Source of the DNA: Kitasatospora sp. Root107
Lineage (GTDB): Bacteria; Actinomycetota; Actinomycetes; Streptomycetales; Streptomycetaceae
Length of the DNA: 45,504 bases
NCBI RefSeq assembly: GCF_001424875.1
Contig: NZ_LMCT01000027.1
Coordinates: 1 to 45,504, forward strand
Direction of reading: 5' to 3'
Each line of letters opens with the position of its first letter. Within the stretch, counting starts at the first letter, position 1. Below the pieces are notes generated by a model. The model saw nothing but the letters and a program-made list of their open reading frames with translations. It was not told the DNA's origin and searched no databases. This document shows positions 16,577 through 23,651 of this stretch, in pieces. A program made the position numbers and the translations under genes.

Positions 16577-16605
16577 AACCTACGGCCGGCCCGACCCTCC
16601 GTCAA
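16577..16605 (-). promoter_or_regulatory. Amylase promoter (-35/-10)
   Basis: On the minus strand TTGACG (16605-16600) and TAGGTT (16582-16577) are separated by 17 bp, a good match to principal-sigma promoters. The start would fall near 16570, giving a leader of about 200 nt. The remainder of the 371-bp gap (16371-16741) shows no gene. Confidence 0.65.
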
Positions 16606-16741
16606 GACTCGCCAAGGCAACAGATCGGTCACCTCCGGCGGGTACCGGCCAGATCCGCGCGTCCCGGTTGACGCGGAACCACCGCCACCGCTTCGATGAT
16701 CACCGTCCGTATTCGTACGATCACCCCTGGAGCGCAACCGC

Positions 16742-17374
16742 ATGAGGATCCGTCAGGCCCTGGCCGCCATCGGCATGACCGCCACCCTGCTCACCGGCAC
16801 CGTCCTGGTGGACACCGCCGCCGCCACCACCTCCTCGGAGTGCTCGACCGCCGACTTCCACGGCGACCGCCGGCTCGGCCCCGAGCTGCTCCCCAGCACC
16901 GGCCCGGTCGGCCGCCAGCTCTGGGGCTACCAGCGCACCGGCGGGCTGACCGAGCAGGAGTTCTTCGACCGCTACTACGACGCCGCCACGGGCTACTGGC
17001 GCTACCCGCCCGCCGACGGCTACGTCACCCGGCCCGACGGCACCCCGATCGAGATCCAGCAGACCCTCGGCACCGGCCAGCGGATCGACCGCTACGGCAG
17101 CGAGTACGGCTCCTACCTGGCCCCCGAGGGCCTCCCGTACGCCACCCGGGCGATCCCGCCGCAGAGCCTGGACAGCGAGCCGGCCGCCCCCTGCAACTAC
17201 CACGTGTACAAGGTGATCCGGCCGTTCACCGTGGACGCGGGCCCGATCGCCCCGTGGTTCGGCCAGCCCGGCTACGGCTGGCAGTTCCAGCTGGACGCCC
17301 GGCACGTCCCCGGCGCCCCGGCCCGACTCTCCGTCCTCTGGCTGATCGACAACGGCTACCTGGCCCGGGCCTGA
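16742..17374 (+). CDS. Secreted TNT-domain protein (NAD+ glycohydrolase-like)
   Basis: A 210-aa protein with an N-terminal signal peptide (MRIRQALAAIGMTATLLTGTV, cleavage near AAA-TT). The C-terminal half matches the TNT fold: RIDRYGSEYGSYLAPEGLPY, then YHVYKVIRPFTVDAGPIAPW and FGQPGYGWQFQL. TNT of Mycobacterium tuberculosis is the C-terminal NADase of CpnT, and homologous domains occur as secreted enzymes or polymorphic-toxin tips. The TNT Arg (DRYGS) and the downstream Gln region (GYGWQF) are where catalytic residues of the family lie. Here the domain is a free, probably secreted protein with Cys residues before it. No immunity gene sits next to it. The ATG at 16742 has GGAG about 10 nt upstream. 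Confidence 0.85.
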   Translation: MRIRQALAAIGMTATLLTGTVLVDTAAATTSSECSTADFHGDRRLGPELLPSTGPVGRQLWGYQRTGGLTEQEFFDRYYDAATGYWRYPPADGYVTRPDGTPIEIQQTLGTGQRIDRYGSEYGSYLAPEGLPYATRAIPPQSLDSEPAAPCNYHVYKVIRPFTVDAGPIAPWFGQPGYGWQFQLDARHVPGAPARLSVLWLIDNGYLARA

Positions 17375-17399
17375 CCGTCGCCCGCTCCTCGTGATCGGA

Positions 17400-17451
17400 G
17401 CTGACGTGATACCTATCCGGGCGTCGGGGCGTCGGTACTGGTGACGTCAGC
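17400..17451 (+). promoter_or_regulatory. Inverted repeat upstream of the sigma-factor gene
   Basis: GCTGACGT (17400-17407) and ACGTCAGC (17444-17451) are perfect 8-bp arms, extended imperfectly by TACC/GGTA, ending 24 bp before the sigma-factor start. It could be an operator, or a terminator for the TNT gene. Confidence 0.4.
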
Positions 17452-17475
17452 AGGAACGACCGGTCGGGGCGGGGT

Positions 17476-17976
17476 ATGGAGTTCGAGGAGTTCGCAAGCA
17501 GCAGAGCCAGGAGGCTCTTCCAGATCGCGTATCTGATGTGCGGGGACTGGCACCTGGCACAGGACCTGGTGCAGAACACGCTCGCGAAGATGTTCGTGGT
17601 CTGGGGCCGACTACGGCGCGGCCGGGACGAGCCGGGGCTGGACGCCTACGCGCGGAAGGTACTGCTGCGCATGTACCTCTCGCACCGACGGCTCCGCCGC
17701 TCCGGCGAGATCGTCTCGGCCGACCTGCCGGAGGGTGAGGTGGCAGGCGGGCACGGGGGTACCGACCTGCGCCTCACCCTGGTCACCGCACTGGCCCAAC
17801 TGCCGCCGCGCAACCGGGCGGTGGTGGTGCTGCGCTTCCTGGAGGACCACAGCGTCGAGGCGGTGGCCGAGCTGCTCGAGGTCTCTCCCGGTGCGGTGAA
17901 GAGCCTCACCACCAGGTCGCTGGCCAAACTCCGGGAAGCCCTGGGCGACGACCACGAACTCCTGCTCCGCCCGTGA
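17476..17976 (+). CDS. SigE-family (ECF-like) RNA polymerase sigma factor
   Basis: A 166-aa sigma-70-family factor of the short SigE actinobacterial type. Region 2 spans about residues 5-70 (FEEFASSRARRLFQIAYLMC, then DWHLAQDLVQNTLAKMF, the -10 recognition helix). Region 4 covers about 100-160 (LAQLPPRNRAVVVLRFLEDH, then the helix-turn-helix VEAVAELLEVSPGAVKSLTTR). GGGGCGGGG precedes the ATG. The gene just downstream encodes a protein with one membrane helix, the usual sigma/anti-sigma arrangement, with a 30-bp gap. The regulon is unknown. Confidence 0.93.
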   Translation: MEFEEFASSRARRLFQIAYLMCGDWHLAQDLVQNTLAKMFVVWGRLRRGRDEPGLDAYARKVLLRMYLSHRRLRRSGEIVSADLPEGEVAGGHGGTDLRLTLVTALAQLPPRNRAVVVLRFLEDHSVEAVAELLEVSPGAVKSLTTRSLAKLREALGDDHELLLRP

Positions 17977-18006
17977 ACCAGCCAACCGACAACGAGGACA
18001 AGGGAC

Positions 18007-18951
18007 ATGGAACGCGACCCCGGAATTGACCGGCTGTTCGACCGGGCGGCCCGAGAGATCGACCCACCGGTGGCAGTGCTGGTGGCCGAAAGCCACCGGC
18101 TCGGCCGCCGCCGCAGACTGCACCGCCGCCTGCGGATCACCGCCGCCGCCCTCACGGTGGCCGCGCTGGCCACCACCACGGCGGTGACCCAGTGGCCCGC
18201 CCGGGACAGCGGCTCGACGCTCACCGTCGCGGCCGACCCGACCCCGTCGAGCCCGACACCGTCGGCGTCGGCGTCGGCGTCCGTGTCTGCGTCACCGAAA
18301 GCATCACCGGCGACGACGGTCGTACCGCCCCCGGTTCCCGGCAAGACCGACGAGCCGACGGTTCCGGTCAGTGCGGAGGCGATGTTCAGGATCCTCGCCG
18401 ACCTGCTCCCCAAGGGCGCCAAGTTCAGCTACTTCGACGATCCGCTGTGGCCGGCCGGCGGGAACAGCAGCAAGCACGTCAACTTCTACGTCGACTACGA
18501 CGACGGCCACGGCGCATCCACCGTCGGGGTGACGCTGGAGAGCAGCGCGGCCATGCTCCCGGCCTTCGGCTGTGACGGGTTCTCGGCCCAGGGCGACACC
18601 GCCCGACCGACCGGAGCACTGCCGGCCTCGTGCGGCGCCCGGATACTGGTGGACGGCAGCCGGATCCAGAGCGTCGTCACCGCCACCGGCGCGAGCGGGC
18701 AGTACGGCCTGAACGTGCACGTCCGGCGCCCGGACGGCGTAGTGGTCCGGATCACCGCCGGCACCGGCACCATCAGTGGCCAGGGCTCCGGCATTGCCGG
18801 GACCGAGGTCACCCGGCTGGTCCCGCCGATCGGGCTCGCCGTGCTGGAGTCGATGGTCCTCGATCCCCGCTGGCAGTTCCAGGTCCCGAAGCGGACCTGG
18901 GCCGACGGCAAGGACCTGGCCGGCCTTACCGGCCGCATCCCGCCCCGGTAA
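18007..18951 (+). CDS. Single-pass membrane protein, probable partner of the sigma factor
   Basis: A 314-aa protein. The cytoplasmic N-terminus (about 1-42) is charged and includes RRRRLHRRLR, followed by one membrane helix (about 44-62) and a Ser/Pro/Ala low-complexity linker (SPTPSASASASVSAS). The extracytoplasmic domain of about 190 aa has two Cys (FGCDGF and ASCGAR) that could form a disulphide. The gene starts 30 bp after the sigma-factor stop and is preceded by GAGGACAAGGG. Position and topology fit an anti-sigma or sensory partner, but no ZAS/HxxxCxxC motif is present, so the role is inferred from context only. Confidence 0.7.
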   Translation: MERDPGIDRLFDRAAREIDPPVAVLVAESHRLGRRRRLHRRLRITAAALTVAALATTTAVTQWPARDSGSTLTVAADPTPSSPTPSASASASVSASPKASPATTVVPPPVPGKTDEPTVPVSAEAMFRILADLLPKGAKFSYFDDPLWPAGGNSSKHVNFYVDYDDGHGASTVGVTLESSAAMLPAFGCDGFSAQGDTARPTGALPASCGARILVDGSRIQSVVTATGASGQYGLNVHVRRPDGVVVRITAGTGTISGQGSGIAGTEVTRLVPPIGLAVLESMVLDPRWQFQVPKRTWADGKDLAGLTGRIPPR

Positions 18952-18962
18952 CCGACGGGCCG

Positions 18963-19301
18963 TCAGACCGCGTCCGGGCCACGCTCCCCGGTCCGGACGC
19001 GGACGATGGTGTCCACCGGCACCACCCAGACCTTGCCGTCACCGATCTTGCCGGTCCGGGCGGCCTCGACGATGGCGTCGACCACCACGTCGGCCTCCTC
19101 GTCCTCCACCACGACCTCGATCCGGACCTTCGGCACCAGGTCGATCCGGTACTCGGCACCCCGGTAGACCTCGGTGTGACCGTGCTGACGGCCGTAGCCG
19201 CTGGCCTCGGTGACGGTCAGTCCGTGCACGCCGTGAGCCTGGAGCGCGTTCTTGACCTCGTCCAGCTTGAACGGCTTGACGACGGCGGTGATCAGCTTCA
19301 T
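18963..19301 (-). CDS. glnK: PII nitrogen signal protein
   Basis: A 112-aa PII protein, full length for the family, starting MKLITAVVKPFKLDEVKNAL. The T-loop tip YRGAEYRIDLVPK contains Tyr51, the residue that is adenylylated in streptomycetes. The B-loop TGKIGDGKVWV binds ATP/ADP and 2-oxoglutarate. PII docks onto and blocks AmtB and signals nitrogen status to other targets. Its ATG overlaps the amtB stop by 4 bp (ATGA), so the two are translationally coupled. In Streptomyces coelicolor the operon continues with glnD; here the next gene is on the opposite strand, so glnD is not adjacent. Confidence 0.96.
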   Translation of the reverse strand: MKLITAVVKPFKLDEVKNALQAHGVHGLTVTEASGYGRQHGHTEVYRGAEYRIDLVPKVRIEVVVEDEEADVVVDAIVEAARTGKIGDGKVWVVPVDTIVRVRTGERGPDAV

Positions 19302-20605
19302 GCGACGGGGGCCTTCACAGCAGTGGGGGCGTGGGACGCGGCGCTGCCGTGGCCCAGGACGCCGTGATCGTACGCGGTCTCGGCGTGCACGGCGAGGTCC
19401 AGGCCGGTCAGTTCGTGCTCGGCCGAGGCGCGGAATCCCATCACCCGGTCGATCACCTTGCCGATCCCGTACGTGGCGCCGAACGCGTAGCCGCCGACCA
19501 CCAGCACCGCCAGCAGCTGCTTGCCGATCTGGCTGAACCCGCCGTGCAGCAGACCGGTGGCGCCGCCCGTCATCACGGCGGAGGCGAAGACGCCGATCAG
19601 CACGGTGCCGATCACCCCGGCCACCAGGTGCACGCCGACCACGTCCAACGAGTCGTCATAACCGAACCGGAACTTCCAGCTGACCGCGTAGCAGCAGACC
19701 ACGCCGGCCACCAGGCCGATCACCAGCGCGCCGAGCAGGTCCACGCTGCCGCAGGACGGGGTGATCGCGACCAGTCCGGCGACAGCGCCGGAGGCGGCGC
19801 CGAGCGTGGTGGCGTGACCGTCCCGCTTCTTCTCCACCAGCAGCCAGCCCAACAGGCCGGTGCAGCCCGCCGCCTGGGTGTTCAGCAGTACGGCCGCAGC
19901 GGTGCCGTTGGCGCCCAGTGCCGAGCCCGCGTTGAAGCCGAACCAGCCGAACCAGAGCAGGCCCGCGCCGAGCAGCACCAGCGGCAGGTTGTGCGGCCGC
20001 ATGGCCTCCTTCTTGAAGCCGAGCCGGGGGCCGAGCACCAGTGCCAGGGCCAGGCCGCTGGCCCCGCAGTTCACCTCGACCACCAGGCCGCCGGCGAAGT
20101 CCAGCGCGCCCAGCCTGGACAGGATCCAGCCCCCGGGGGCGAACACCCAGTGCGCGACCGGGACGTAGACCAGCAAGGTCCAGACCGCCGTGAAGGCCAC
20201 CCAGGCACCGAACTTGGCCCGGTCCGCCACCGCGCCGCTGATCAGCGCGGCAGTGATGATCGCGAAGGTCAGCTGGAAGGTGGCGAACAGCAGGGTGGGT
20301 ACCTTGCCGGTCAGCGAGGCGGGGGTGATCCCGGCCATCCCGAGGTGGTCGAGGCCGCCGATCAGACCGAGCCCGCCGAGGTCGGGGCCGAAGGCGAGCG
20401 AGTACCCGGCGAGCAGCCAGACCACGGTGACCACCGCGATCGAGACGAAGCTCATCATGATCATGTTGAGCGCGCTCTTGGTGCGGACCATACCGCCGTA
20501 GAACAGCGCGAGCCCCGGGGTCATCAGCAGGACCAGGGCGGTACTGGCCAGCAGCCAGGCGGTGTCGCCGGTGTCGAGCCCGGCGGGGGTGTCAGCGAGG
20601 AGCAT
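19298..20605 (-). CDS. amtB: Ammonium transporter AmtB
   Basis: A 435-aa polytopic protein with the expected eleven membrane segments and Amt signatures (LFYGGMVRTKSALNMIMMS at the start; FNAGSA; DDSLDVVGVHLVAG). It transports ammonium across the inner membrane as a trimer. The ATG at 20605 has GGAAGG upstream. Of the two pore histidines (His168 and His318 in E. coli), the second is kept (His326), while the first is replaced by glutamate (Glu177 in GGLVVEVNCG). The same H-to-E change is known in yeast Mep1 and Mep3, so function is probably retained with altered pH behaviour. The C-terminal tail, used by PII, is present. A GlnR-like box lies upstream. Confidence 0.96.
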   Translation of the reverse strand: MLLADTPAGLDTGDTAWLLASTALVLLMTPGLALFYGGMVRTKSALNMIMMSFVSIAVVTVVWLLAGYSLAFGPDLGGLGLIGGLDHLGMAGITPASLTGKVPTLLFATFQLTFAIITAALISGAVADRAKFGAWVAFTAVWTLLVYVPVAHWVFAPGGWILSRLGALDFAGGLVVEVNCGASGLALALVLGPRLGFKKEAMRPHNLPLVLLGAGLLWFGWFGFNAGSALGANGTAAAVLLNTQAAGCTGLLGWLLVEKKRDGHATTLGAASGAVAGLVAITPSCGSVDLLGALVIGLVAGVVCCYAVSWKFRFGYDDSLDVVGVHLVAGVIGTVLIGVFASAVMTGGATGLLHGGFSQIGKQLLAVLVVGGYAFGATYGIGKVIDRVMGFRASAEHELTGLDLAVHAETAYDHGVLGHGSAASHAPTAVKAPVA

Positions 20606-20698
20606 GTGGAGCCTTCCCGAACCGCGCACCGTGGGTGGGGTGTGTGCGCTGGTGGGAGGGAGTCTGGACGGAACGGATTACCGGTTGCGGACGCCCGT

Positions 20699-20732
20699 GT
20701 TTCGGCGACGTTTCATGTTGCCGGGCGGTTTC
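20699..20732 (-). promoter_or_regulatory. Candidate GlnR operator upstream of amtB
   Basis: GTTTC (minus strand GAAAC) half-sites occur at 20699-20703, 20710-20714 and 20728-20732, with a related GTTGC at 20717-20721. Two pairs are each spaced 11 bp. This resembles the GlnR box (GTnAC-n6-GAAAC repeats), expected for amtB under nitrogen limitation. It sits about 95-130 bp before the start codon. Confidence 0.6.
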
Positions 20733-20817
20733 GAACATCTCACCAGATGGAACGGCAATGGCCGGACCCCGGCTGCTCGCGGCAGCCGGGGTCCGGAGTT
20801 CAGCTACTGACGCAGGG

Positions 20818-23145
20818 TCAGCTGGTGGTGATCGAGGTGTCGTCGATCAGGAAGCTGGTGGCGAGGGACGAGTCCTCGACACCGTTGAACTTCAGGGTGA
20901 CCGTCTGGCCGGCGTAGGCCGAGAGGTCGAAGGTGCGCAGGGTGTAGGTGGCCGTCTTGTCGACGTTGGAGTACGTCTTCAGGGCGGTGCCGTTGACCGT
21001 CACGGTGAGCTTGTCGTAGGCGGTGGTGCCGGTCTCGGCGGTGTCGATCCGCAGGTAGAACCCGAGGGTCGCCTTGCAGCCGACCGGGATGGAGACGGTC
21101 TGGCTGGCGCTGTCGGTGTGGGCGGAGCCGTAACCGTTCAGCCAGGCCTTGTAGGAGCCGGTGCGGGCGGGCTTGCTGGTGCCGTTGTCGACCACGCCCG
21201 AGGTCGTGGTCCAGACGGTGGCGCCGGACTCGAAGCCGGCGTTACCGAGCAGCTGCGCCGGGGTGCAGGTGCTGGTGGTGTCGGTCACGGTCCAGGTGAA
21301 GCTGGCCGAGCCCGTGGCGTTGACGGCGTCCTTCGCGGTCACGGTCACGTTCGAGGTGCCGAGCGCGGTCGGGGTGCCGGTGATCAGGCCCGAGGACGAG
21401 ATCGACAGGCCGGCCGGCAGGCCGGTGGCGGTGAAGGTGCGCGGGGCGGTGCCACCACTCGCGTTGACCTGGAGGCTCACCGCGGTGTTGATCTTGGTGG
21501 ACTGGTTGCCCGGGCTGGTCACGGTGACGGCGCCCGGGTTCGGCGGCACGCTGCCGACGCTGACGCCGGCCCACGCGGTGCCGACCGCGATGACCTCGGC
21601 CGAGCCCGCGCCGTACAGGTCCTTGGCCGCGTTCTCGGTGGCGGTGCGGGCCTGGGCGTAGTTGGTGCTGGAGGTCATGTAGACCGTCAGCGCGCGGTAC
21701 CAGATCGCCGCGGCCTTGTCCCGGCCGATGCCGGTGACGGTGATGTTGTTGGTGGTCGGGCTGTTGTAGCTGACGCCGTTGATGACCTTCGCGCCGCTGC
21801 CCTCGGACAGCAGGTAGAAGAAGTGGTTCGCCGGGCCCGAGGAGTAGTGGACGTCCACGCCGCCGATGCCCGAGTACCAGGCGTCCTTGGACGAGCCGTC
21901 CTTCGAGGGCTTGTCCATGTAACGGAGCGGCGTGCCGTCCCCGTTGATGTTGATCTCCTCGCCGATCAGGTAGTCCGGCACGTCGGCGGCCAGGTTGGCG
22001 TTGAACTCCACCATGGTGCCGAAGATGTCGGAGGTGGCCTCGTTCAGGCCACCGGACTCACCCGAGTACGTGAGGTTGGCGGTGTTGGAGGTGACGCCGT
22101 GCGTCATCTCGTGGCCGGCCACGTCCAGCGCGGTCAGCGGGGCGTTGTTGCCCGAGCCGTCGCCGTACGTCATGCAGAAGCACTGGTCGTCCCAGAAGGC
22201 GTTGACGTAGTTGCTGCCGTAGTGGACCCGGCTGAAGGCGCCGACACCGTCGTTGCGGATGCCGTTGCGGCCGAAGGTGTTCTTGTAGTAGTCCCAGGTC
22301 GCCGCCGCACCGAAGTGCGCGTCGACGGCGGCCGACTCCTTGTTGCTGGCCAGGCCGTTGCCCCAGGCGTCGGTGGCCTTGGTGAACAGGGTCCCGTTTC
22401 CGGAGGTGCCGTTGTTCATGTTGGTGGTGTACATCCCACCGCGGGGCGCGTCCTTCATCTGGTACGTCGAGCCCGACAGCGTGGTGCCGATGGTGACGTT
22501 ACCGACGAAGACGCCCTGGCCGGTGCCCTTCTGAATACCCTCGAACTTGTGCAGCACGACGCCGGACTGAGCGTCCGTCACCACGTGGGTGCGCATCGGG
22601 GTGCCATCCGCCTCGACACCGGAGACCACGGTCTCCCAGGCCAGCGTCGGCGCGTTGCCTGCGGCCCAGACGACCAGCCGCGGCGCGGTGTCCAGGCTGG
22701 AGCCCTGCTCGGCGGCGAGCGCGGCGGCCTGCGCCTTCGGGGCGGCCAGCGCCGGGGTGGTGGAGACGCCGGCCAGCGAGGCCGTGGAGGCCCGGTCCAG
22801 GCCCTTGGTGACGCCACCCGCGGTCTGGTGGACCACCATGTCGCCGCCGAGCACCGGCAGTCCGCCGTAGGTGCGCTCGTAGCGCAGGTGGCGGGAGCCG
22901 TCGGCGTCGACCACGACGTCCTTGGCGATCAGCTTCTCCTGGCCGGACAGGCCGAGCGCCTGGACCAGGCCCGCGCCCTTCTGGCCTGCGTCGGACAGCA
23001 GCTGAGCCTTGCCGGCAGCCGCCTGGCTGACCGGTGCGGGGGCCTGGGGGGCCGCCTGCGCCATGGTGGGCAGTGCGGTCACCACCAGCGCGGTGGTGGC
23101 CGCCAGGGCGGCCATCGTCACCCGGGCATGGGTGTAGCGGGACAT
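20818..23145 (-). CDS. Secreted M4 (thermolysin-type) metallopeptidase
   Basis: A 775-aa exported zinc protease. A signal peptide (about 1-31, ending MAQA-AP) is followed by an FTP/PepSY-type propeptide (about 40-205) that chaperones and inhibits the enzyme. The M4 catalytic domain spans about 210-535 with zinc site HEMTH (345-349), third ligand Glu369 in GGLNEATSD, and a catalytic His in VDVHYSSGPANHFF. C-terminally there is one putative Ig-like domain (PGAVTVTSPGNQSTKI... TGLPAGLSISSSG) and a jelly-roll domain of about 150 aa that may bind substrate or cell wall. AAAGGAGT lies before the ATG at 23145. Monocistronic. Confidence 0.95.
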   Translation of the reverse strand: MSRYTHARVTMAALAATTALVVTALPTMAQAAPQAPAPVSQAAAGKAQLLSDAGQKGAGLVQALGLSGQEKLIAKDVVVDADGSRHLRYERTYGGLPVLGGDMVVHQTAGGVTKGLDRASTASLAGVSTTPALAAPKAQAAALAAEQGSSLDTAPRLVVWAAGNAPTLAWETVVSGVEADGTPMRTHVVTDAQSGVVLHKFEGIQKGTGQGVFVGNVTIGTTLSGSTYQMKDAPRGGMYTTNMNNGTSGNGTLFTKATDAWGNGLASNKESAAVDAHFGAAATWDYYKNTFGRNGIRNDGVGAFSRVHYGSNYVNAFWDDQCFCMTYGDGSGNNAPLTALDVAGHEMTHGVTSNTANLTYSGESGGLNEATSDIFGTMVEFNANLAADVPDYLIGEEININGDGTPLRYMDKPSKDGSSKDAWYSGIGGVDVHYSSGPANHFFYLLSEGSGAKVINGVSYNSPTTNNITVTGIGRDKAAAIWYRALTVYMTSSTNYAQARTATENAAKDLYGAGSAEVIAVGTAWAGVSVGSVPPNPGAVTVTSPGNQSTKINTAVSLQVNASGGTAPRTFTATGLPAGLSISSSGLITGTPTALGTSNVTVTAKDAVNATGSASFTWTVTDTTSTCTPAQLLGNAGFESGATVWTTTSGVVDNGTSKPARTGSYKAWLNGYGSAHTDSASQTVSIPVGCKATLGFYLRIDTAETGTTAYDKLTVTVNGTALKTYSNVDKTATYTLRTFDLSAYAGQTVTLKFNGVEDSSLATSFLIDDTSITTS

Positions 23146-23597
23146 GCGGACTCCTTTTCCGACCGGTCGCGGGGTTCACGAACGGTGGAGAGAACCTGGC
23201 CGCGGGGTTGCGGCACAGCGGGGGCCCCGGGCCACTGGTGCGCGGCCCAGGTCGGTGCGTACAAAGGAGTGGTGCTTGGTAGCGCCTTGCCTGCGCTGGA
23301 ACTGCTGCAGCGGGGGGATTGGGGCCCGGCTCGTCTGCAGCCGGGGGAATCGTGGCAGCAAACGAGTGATGAATGACAGATGCATGCCACGGTTTGGCCG
23401 ATAACCGACCCAGGCATTCATGCACTGACGGAGTGTCAGGTCAGTGGGCCGGCAAACCCCTTGTGGTGATGGTTGTCATGTTCCCGGCTGCACTTCGCAT
23501 CCGCCCCATCGGCGCTGAACAGCGCGCCAGGCCGCACCCGTCCGGACGGTCGGTCGGTTCCCCGCACCCCCTACGGCCGACCCCTGGAAACAGCGCC
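23146..23597. other. Non-coding gap upstream of the metallopeptidase
   Basis: About 450 bp without a convincing gene. It must hold the protease promoter. An inverted repeat, CACTGAC (23423-23429) / GTCAGTG (23440-23446), and an AT-richer stretch around 23360-23420 could be regulatory. No clear -35/-10 pair was identified. Confidence 0.4.
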
Positions 23598-23635
23598 GCC
23601 CGGGGCTCCGGTGTCACCACCGGAAGCCGCCGGGC
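23598..23635 (-). terminator. Amylopullulanase terminator
   Basis: A long hairpin (GCCCGG-GGCT-CCGGTG, loop TCAC, CACCGG-A-AGCC-G-CCGGGC) with two one-base bulges starts 17 nt after the amylopullulanase stop codon. Confidence 0.7.
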
Positions 23636-23651
23636 GACTGTTTTCAGCCAA

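Noticed and set aside
14235..16577. 780-codon plus-strand frame opposite the amylase
   Set aside because: Shadow frame; the amylase is supported by catalytic motifs, promoter and terminator.
18241..18300. Repeated GTCGGCGTCGG-type sequence as a DNA repeat element
   Set aside because: It is the low-complexity Ser/Ala/Pro linker coding sequence of the membrane protein.
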